Shown one piece after another: positions 6,636 through 11,488 of a DNA stretch of 11,488 bases. A program made the translations under genes and the position numbers. This DNA is from JAICIG01 sp035532215 (GTDB lineage Bacteria > Planctomycetota > Planctomycetia > Pirellulales > JAICIG01). The DNA is taken from positions 1 through 11,488 of the forward strand of contig DATKRK010000217.1 in assembly GCA_035532215.1 (NCBI GenBank), read 5' to 3'. Under the pieces are notes generated by a model. The model was given only the letters and a program-made list of their open reading frames with translations. It was not told where the DNA came from and made no database searches. Within the stretch, counting starts at the first letter, position 1; every line of letters starts with the position of its first letter.

Positions 6636-8099
6636 ATGGAACGATTTACAAAATCCACGGTGAATTCGATTTCCAGCCGCCGCCATTTCCTGGCGACCAA
6701 TGCGCTCGGTATCGGCTCCGTCGCGCTCGCGTGGCTGCTGAAGCAAGAGAAACTGCTCGCCGCTCCCGAGCGGCCGGAGTTGGAGCCGCAGAAGTTCGAC
6801 TTACTGCCGAAAAAGCCGCAGTTCGAGCCGCGGGCCAGGGCGATGATTTCGCTGTTCATGCAAGGCGGCCCGAGCCATCTCGATCTGCTAGATCCAAAGC
6901 CGGAGCTGAATCGGCTCGACGGCTCGACTTTTCCGGGCGAGATCAAGTACGACAACGCCGCCCAGGCCAGCGCCAAGCTGCTCGGCTGCCCGTGGAAGTT
7001 CGCCAAATACGGCCAGAGCGGAACCGATGTCTCGGAACTGCTGCCGCACCTGGCCGAGATCGTCGACGATATCACGGTGATTCGCTCGATGCAGACCGGC
7101 GTGAGCAATCACGGCCAGTCGATCTTCGCCATGAACACCGGCCGCCCGACCGCCGGCCGGCCCACGCTCGGCAGTTGGATGACCTACGGGCTCGGTTCCG
7201 AAAGCCAGGATCTGCCGGCCTTCGTCGCGTTGACCGATCCCGACGGGTTGCCGGTCGAAGGCGTGCAGAACTGGACGAACGGCTGGCTGCCGTCGCTCTA
7301 TCAAGGCACGGTGATCCGCCCGCGCGAGCCGCGAATTTTGAATCTCGATCCGCCGCCGCACCTCAAGGGCGAGGCCCAGCGCCGCTACTTGAGCTATCTG
7401 GAAGGCCTGAATCGTCGCGATTTCGAGCAGCATCCGGGCGAGCACGATTTGGAAGCCCGCATCGCCAGCTACGAATTGGCAGCCAAGATGCAAACGGCCG
7501 CCAAAGAAGCGGTCGATATCAGCGGCGAGAGTGAAGCCACCAAGCAGCTTTACGGGCTCGACGATCCGGCGACGCAAGACTACGGCACTCGCTGCCTGAT
7601 CGCCCGGCGGCTGGTCGAGCGCGGCGTGCGGTTCGTGCAGATTTTTACGCGGTATCAATTCTGGGACCATCACGGCAGCATCCGCACGGCGCTGCCGGCC
7701 TCGTGCAAGAAGACCGACCAGCCCGCCGCGGCGCTGGTCAAGGATCTCAAGAGCCGCGGACTGCTCGATACGACGCTCGTTCACTGGGGCGGCGAGATGG
7801 GCCGCTTGCCGGTGATCCAGAACGACGCCGGCCCAGCCAGCGTCGGCCGCGACCACAACACCTACGGCTTCAGCATGTGGCTGGCCGGCGGCGGCGTGAA
7901 GGGCGGCTGCGTCTACGGCAAGACCGACGAATTCGGGCACAAGGCTGTCGAAAACGTCGTCACCCACAGCGACTACCACGCCACGCTGTTGCACCTGTTC
8001 GGTCTCGACCGCGAGCAGCTCATCTATCGCCGCAACGGCCTGGCGCAGTCGCTCATCGACAACCAGCAGTGCCGGGTGGTGAAAGAAATCCTGGCGTAA
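6636..8099 (+). CDS. DUF1501 family protein with Tat signal
   Basis: The product has 487 residues from the ATG at 6636. That start has GAGAAGG at 6620-6626, nine bases upstream, and puts the twin-arginine motif S14-R-R-H-F-L19 near the N-terminus. A TTG start at 6591 would add 15 residues and lacks a better site. A hydrophobic stretch (ALGIGSVALAWLL) completes a Tat signal. The mature part is a full-length DUF1501 domain of the alkaline phosphatase/sulfatase-like superfamily. It shows MQGGPSHLDLLDPKPEL, SMQTGVSNHGQS, WDHHGSI, HWGGEMGR (383-390), GRDHNTYGF (404-412), WLAGGGVKGG and a C-terminal HSDYHATLLHLFGLD. GGEMGR has Met where Phe is more usual. The partner gene upstream encodes the PSCyt1/DUF1549/DUF1553 protein, 197 bases away across an inverted repeat. 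The reaction catalysed is not known; export of a folded, possibly metal-bearing protein is inferred from the Tat signal. Confidence 0.93.
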   Translation: MERFTKSTVNSISSRRHFLATNALGIGSVALAWLLKQEKLLAAPERPELEPQKFDLLPKKPQFEPRARAMISLFMQGGPSHLDLLDPKPELNRLDGSTFPGEIKYDNAAQASAKLLGCPWKFAKYGQSGTDVSELLPHLAEIVDDITVIRSMQTGVSNHGQSIFAMNTGRPTAGRPTLGSWMTYGLGSESQDLPAFVALTDPDGLPVEGVQNWTNGWLPSLYQGTVIRPREPRILNLDPPPHLKGEAQRRYLSYLEGLNRRDFEQHPGEHDLEARIASYELAAKMQTAAKEAVDISGESEATKQLYGLDDPATQDYGTRCLIARRLVERGVRFVQIFTRYQFWDHHGSIRTALPASCKKTDQPAAALVKDLKSRGLLDTTLVHWGGEMGRLPVIQNDAGPASVGRDHNTYGFSMWLAGGGVKGGCVYGKTDEFGHKAVENVVTHSDYHATLLHLFGLDREQLIYRRNGLAQSLIDNQQCRVVKEILA

Positions 8100-8112
8100 T
8101 CGCTCGGCGGAG

Positions 8113-8144
8113 AAGCGACGAGTTCGGGCACAAGTCCGTCGCTT
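8113..8144 (+). terminator. Hairpin after DUF1501 gene, possible terminator
   Basis: AAGCGACG (8113-8120) pairs perfectly with CGTCGCTT (8137-8144) around a 16-base loop, 13 bases after the DUF1501 stop. There is no run of T after the stem, so intrinsic termination is doubtful. The stem-loop overlaps a 26-base segment that nearly repeats part of the DUF1501 coding sequence (7925-7950). It may instead be a 3'-end stabilising structure or a dispersed palindrome. Confidence 0.35.
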
Positions 8145-8229
8145 GAAACCTGGAAATGCCCGGCGACGGCGGTTATCGTAAGAATGCGCCGGACGGGCCG
8201 ATTCCGCCGTTTGTTCCACGGACCGCACC

Positions 8230-9621
8230 ATGTTGCAACGCAATGACTTCGACATCCGTTTCCTTCGCCTCGCGAACATTCGGCTGAGCTTGCCGATCGT
8301 GTTCGCCAGCTTGCTCTGCTGCGGCATGTTCGCGCTTCGTGCGTTTGCCGCCGAGCCTCAATCGCCGCCTCGCGAAGTGCAACGCACCGCGCTGCGGCAG
8401 ATGCGCAGTTCGAAGGCCAAACTGCGCGTGGAGGGCGTGGCCAGGCTCGAAGAATATCCGACCGCCGATGCGGCGAGGCTCCTGAGCAAGCACGGCCTGA
8501 CCAGCCCGTTCGAGGACGTGCGGCACGCCTCGTATCGCACGTTGCTGGGCGAGGTCGACCGGCAAGAAGTCTGCGAAGTGCTGGCCGCCAACGTCGAAAA
8601 ATCGCTGCGGAAGAGCGCGGCGGAGCCGGCCGTGTGCGGTATGCTGGGCGTGTTGCTGGCCTCGGAATTGGAGCCGGTTCAAGAGCAGACCGCCAAGCTG
8701 CTCGCCCTGGCGGCCCGGCAGCCCGGCGCCGGCTGGGAGGTGCTGACCGCTCTGGCCGACGAATTGGGGTCGGAAGGCGGCGCCCGCAGCGTCAAATCGC
8801 TCGTCACGCTCTCCGAGCAACCGCTGTTCGGCCAAATCTTCGCCGCGCGGCGCGCCGTCGTTCAGGCTCTGACGCGCATCGAGAGCCCCGAGGCGATCGA
8901 CGCGCTGATCGCCATCTTAAGCCGAGTGCAAGGCGAAGTGCGGGGTGACATCGCCAAGCATCTCACCGCCGTCACCGGGCAGCCGCACGCGCTCGACGCC
9001 AACCGCTGGAGTTCGTGGTGGAAGGCGAACCGCGAGAAGTACGCGTCGCGCTCGTTGCGTCCGCAGTCGGCTTACGGACCGCTGCGCGCCGCGGCGCCGT
9101 CGCACTATTACGGGCTGCCAATCTATGCGCAGAGCGTCGTGTTCGTGCTCGACACGTCGGGCAGCATGAGCGGCCTGCGGCTGGCCGCCGCCGAGCGCGA
9201 GCTGTTGCAGGCCATCGCTTCGCTGCCCGCCGGCGTGGCGTTCAACGTGCTGGCGTTCAACACCGGCGTCATTCCTTGGCAAGCGCAAATGGCGCCGGCC
9301 ACGCCGCAGGCCAAGGCCGAAGCCGCTGCGTTCGTCATGTTGCAACAAGCCTCGGGCGCCACTTGGAGCTTCGAGGCGTTGGAGGCGGCGCTGCTCTTCG
9401 ACGCCGAAGCAATTTACTTTCTGACCGACGGCGAGCCGTCCGGCGGCACGAACCCGAATCCGATCGCCATCGTCGCCATGCTCACGCAGCAGAACAGGTC
9501 GCGTCGTGTGACGATCAACACGATCGGCGTGGGCGTCGGCATCCCCGGCTCGCCGTTCGATCTCTTTTTGGGCTCGCTCGCCTCGCTGAATTACGGCGAA
9601 TATCGCCGGGTCGATCAGTAA
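8230..9621 (+). CDS. Secreted HEAT-like and VWA domain protein
   Basis: A 463-residue protein. A long basic N-region is followed by a hydrophobic segment (about 19-36) and a probable signal peptidase site after A40 (AFA/AEP). Residues about 45-265 are helical and HEAT/armadillo-like, with repeated pieces such as EDVRHASYRTLLGEV and ESPEAIDALIAIL. They end in ANRWSSWWKANREKY, a tryptophan motif common after such repeats in planctomycete proteins. The C-terminal half is a von Willebrand A domain with an apparently complete metal-ion site: D308-T-S310-G-S312, T378 and D400 in FLTDGEP. It should bind Mg2+ or Ca2+ and mediate protein-protein contact. The domain is not followed by a membrane segment. 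The start at 8230 has only a weak ribosome site (CGGA), so the N-region length is uncertain. The gene follows DUF1501 after 130 bases. Its partner and role are unknown. Confidence 0.88.
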   Translation: MLQRNDFDIRFLRLANIRLSLPIVFASLLCCGMFALRAFAAEPQSPPREVQRTALRQMRSSKAKLRVEGVARLEEYPTADAARLLSKHGLTSPFEDVRHASYRTLLGEVDRQEVCEVLAANVEKSLRKSAAEPAVCGMLGVLLASELEPVQEQTAKLLALAARQPGAGWEVLTALADELGSEGGARSVKSLVTLSEQPLFGQIFAARRAVVQALTRIESPEAIDALIAILSRVQGEVRGDIAKHLTAVTGQPHALDANRWSSWWKANREKYASRSLRPQSAYGPLRAAAPSHYYGLPIYAQSVVFVLDTSGSMSGLRLAAAERELLQAIASLPAGVAFNVLAFNTGVIPWQAQMAPATPQAKAEAAAFVMLQQASGATWSFEALEAALLFDAEAIYFLTDGEPSGGTNPNPIAIVAMLTQQNRSRRVTINTIGVGVGIPGSPFDLFLGSLASLNYGEYRRVDQ

Positions 9622-9684
9622 GGTCGGTTCGTCCGGTTGTCGCGTACTTTTTCCTAAGTCGCGGCCGCGGCAAACGTTCTGCGT

Positions 9685-9719
9685 TGGATTTTTCAAGGAA
9701 TGGCTCCGATGTCCAAAGG
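9685..9719 (+). repeat. Solo copy of the 35-nt arm of the 3438-3592 element
   Basis: These 35 bases match the left arm at 3438-3472 at 32 positions and the reverse complement of the right arm also at 32. The shared core is CTCCGATGTCCAAAGG. Here there is no second arm within the following 300 bases, so it is either a remnant or the basic repeat unit itself. Both copies lie after a completed gene, between transcription units. Confidence 0.8.
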
Positions 9720-9807
9720 CGGCCGGACTTACGTAGCGGTACGCAAGAATCGGATGAACCGTAACGTCGACGGAATCGCTTCGGCGGCGCCCTGCCAACG
9801 CCCCGTG

Positions 9808-10087
9808 GTAGTCATACCATTTGATGCTCTGTCAAGAAAAAAATCAGTGCGATCGGGGACGCATCTTCGCCAGGTCTGCCGGTAATGATTGCCACCAGCT
9901 TTAGCTGGTGGTCGCTGTCTCCCAAAAACTCTTTTTCCAGCCGGCTTTAGCCGGCTTTTCTGGGGCATCGGCAGCCGGCTCAAGCCGGCTTACAACAAAT
10001 CATCTTGGAGGCTCTAACCACCAGCTAAAGCTGGTGGCAAACAATCCACGCACTTTTTCTTTACGCAGTCTCAAACGGTATCACTAC
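9808..10087. repeat. Imperfect 17-nt inverted repeat flanking the REP cluster
   Basis: GTAGTCATACCATTTGA at 9808-9824 and the reverse complement of 10071-10087 agree at 15 of 17 positions. They lie on either side of the palindrome cluster at 9889-10040. They may be ends of a composite mobile or repeated element, or a pair of binding sites upstream of the oxidoreductase gene; the right copy lies 86 bases before its start codon. The similarity is short, so chance cannot be excluded. Confidence 0.5.
9889..10040. repeat. REP/REPIN-like cluster: two palindrome families, nested
   Basis: Four short hairpins lie in 152 bases. The outer ones, CCACCAGCTTTAGCTGGTGG (9892-9911) and CCACCAGCTAAAGCTGGTGG (10018-10037), are each near-palindromes. 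They are exact reverse complements of each other, and the match extends to 23 bases (9889-9911 with 10018-10040). The inner ones, AGCCGGCTTTAGCCGGCT (9939-9956) and AGCCGGCTCAAGCCGGCT (9973-9990), belong to a different palindrome family. An inverted pair of palindromes around a short insert is the form of REPINs, which are moved by RAYT (IS200-like) transposases encoded elsewhere. No transposase is in the window. The cluster lies 133 bases upstream of the oxidoreductase gene. Confidence 0.88.
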
Positions 10088-10103
10088 GCGGCGCGTGCCG
10101 AGC

Positions 10104-10132
10104 TTGCGTTCGGGCGCCGTTGCGGCGATACT
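10104..10132 (+). promoter_or_regulatory. Candidate sigma-70-type promoter of the oxidoreductase gene
   Basis: TTGCGT (10104-10109) and GATACT (10127-10132) are 17 bases apart. They match the -35 box at three and the -10 box at four of six positions. Transcription would begin near 10139 and leave a leader of about 34 bases containing AGGAGA (10161-10166), six bases before the ATG. The position is right but the boxes are weak. Confidence 0.3.
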
Positions 10133-10172
10133 AGACTTAACCCTTGCCGTCCAAATGTTCAGGAGATTTTTC

Positions 10173-11488
<1,316 letters not shown>

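Larger units (their letters stand above)
9622..10172. other. Intergenic region rich in palindromic repeats, no gene
   Basis: None of the frames crossing these 551 bases looks coding; they run through palindromes or change composition. In order it holds a single copy of the 35-nt arm (9685-9719), a motif GAATCGGATGAACC (9747-9760), an A-rich patch (9836-9843), a cluster of four REP-like hairpins (9889-10040), and a candidate promoter and ribosome binding site for the oxidoreductase gene. The left edge directly after the VWA stop shows no clear terminator. The GC content drops in the middle compared with the neighbouring genes. Confidence 0.6.

Noticed and set aside
6428..7534. Plus-strand open frame of 368 codons overlapping the start of the DUF1501 gene
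   Set aside because: Its first part crosses the inverted repeat and the rest is an Arg-rich shadow of DUF1501 in another frame.
9885..10040. CRISPR-like appearance of repeated short units
   Set aside because: The units are palindromes of two families in inverted pairs with unequal gaps; there is no direct repeat with regular spacers and no cas gene.

Overview
The window is GC-rich, with GC-ending codons in every long gene. It carries gene families that are hallmarks of Planctomycetota: two DUF1559 prepilin-like proteins, a PSCyt1/DUF1549/DUF1553 cytochrome protein, a DUF1501 protein, a HEAT/VWA protein with a signal peptide, and a Tat-exported Gfo/Idh/MocA oxidoreductase. Family content suggests a Pirellulales-like planctomycete. 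That placement rests on gene content only, since no phylogenetic marker is present.

Layout: positions 3-149 hold the C-terminal end of a protein that resembles a PTS EIIA domain. A tRNA-Glu (CTC) gene lies on the minus strand at 221-293. Everything after that is on the plus strand. Two tandem DUF1559 paralogues (601-1968 and 1970-3310) are separated by one base. A 476-base intergenic region follows and holds a 155-bp inverted-repeat element. Next comes the PSCyt1/DUF1549/DUF1553 gene (3787-6438), a spacer with a perfect 19-bp inverted repeat, and the DUF1501 gene (6636-8099). A short spacer with a hairpin leads to the HEAT-like/VWA gene (8230-9621). A 551-base intergenic region packed with palindromic repeats precedes the Gfo/Idh/MocA gene (10173 onward), which runs off the right edge.

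How the genes may work together: every complete protein, and the partial oxidoreductase, has an export signal. The DUF1559 pair carries prepilin-type signals, the cytochrome and VWA proteins Sec-type signals, and the DUF1501 and Gfo/Idh/MocA proteins twin-arginine signals. The cytochrome-type protein next to a DUF1501 protein is a recurrent planctomycete pair whose biochemical role is not settled. The neighbourhood reads as a cell-envelope or periplasmic block rather than a metabolic pathway that can be named.

I did not find a clear new defence, mobile or biosynthetic system. The least ordinary content is in the DNA between genes: several unrelated inverted-repeat families, one with copies in two intergenic regions, and a tandem duplication in which the former leader of one gene now encodes the C-terminus of its neighbour.
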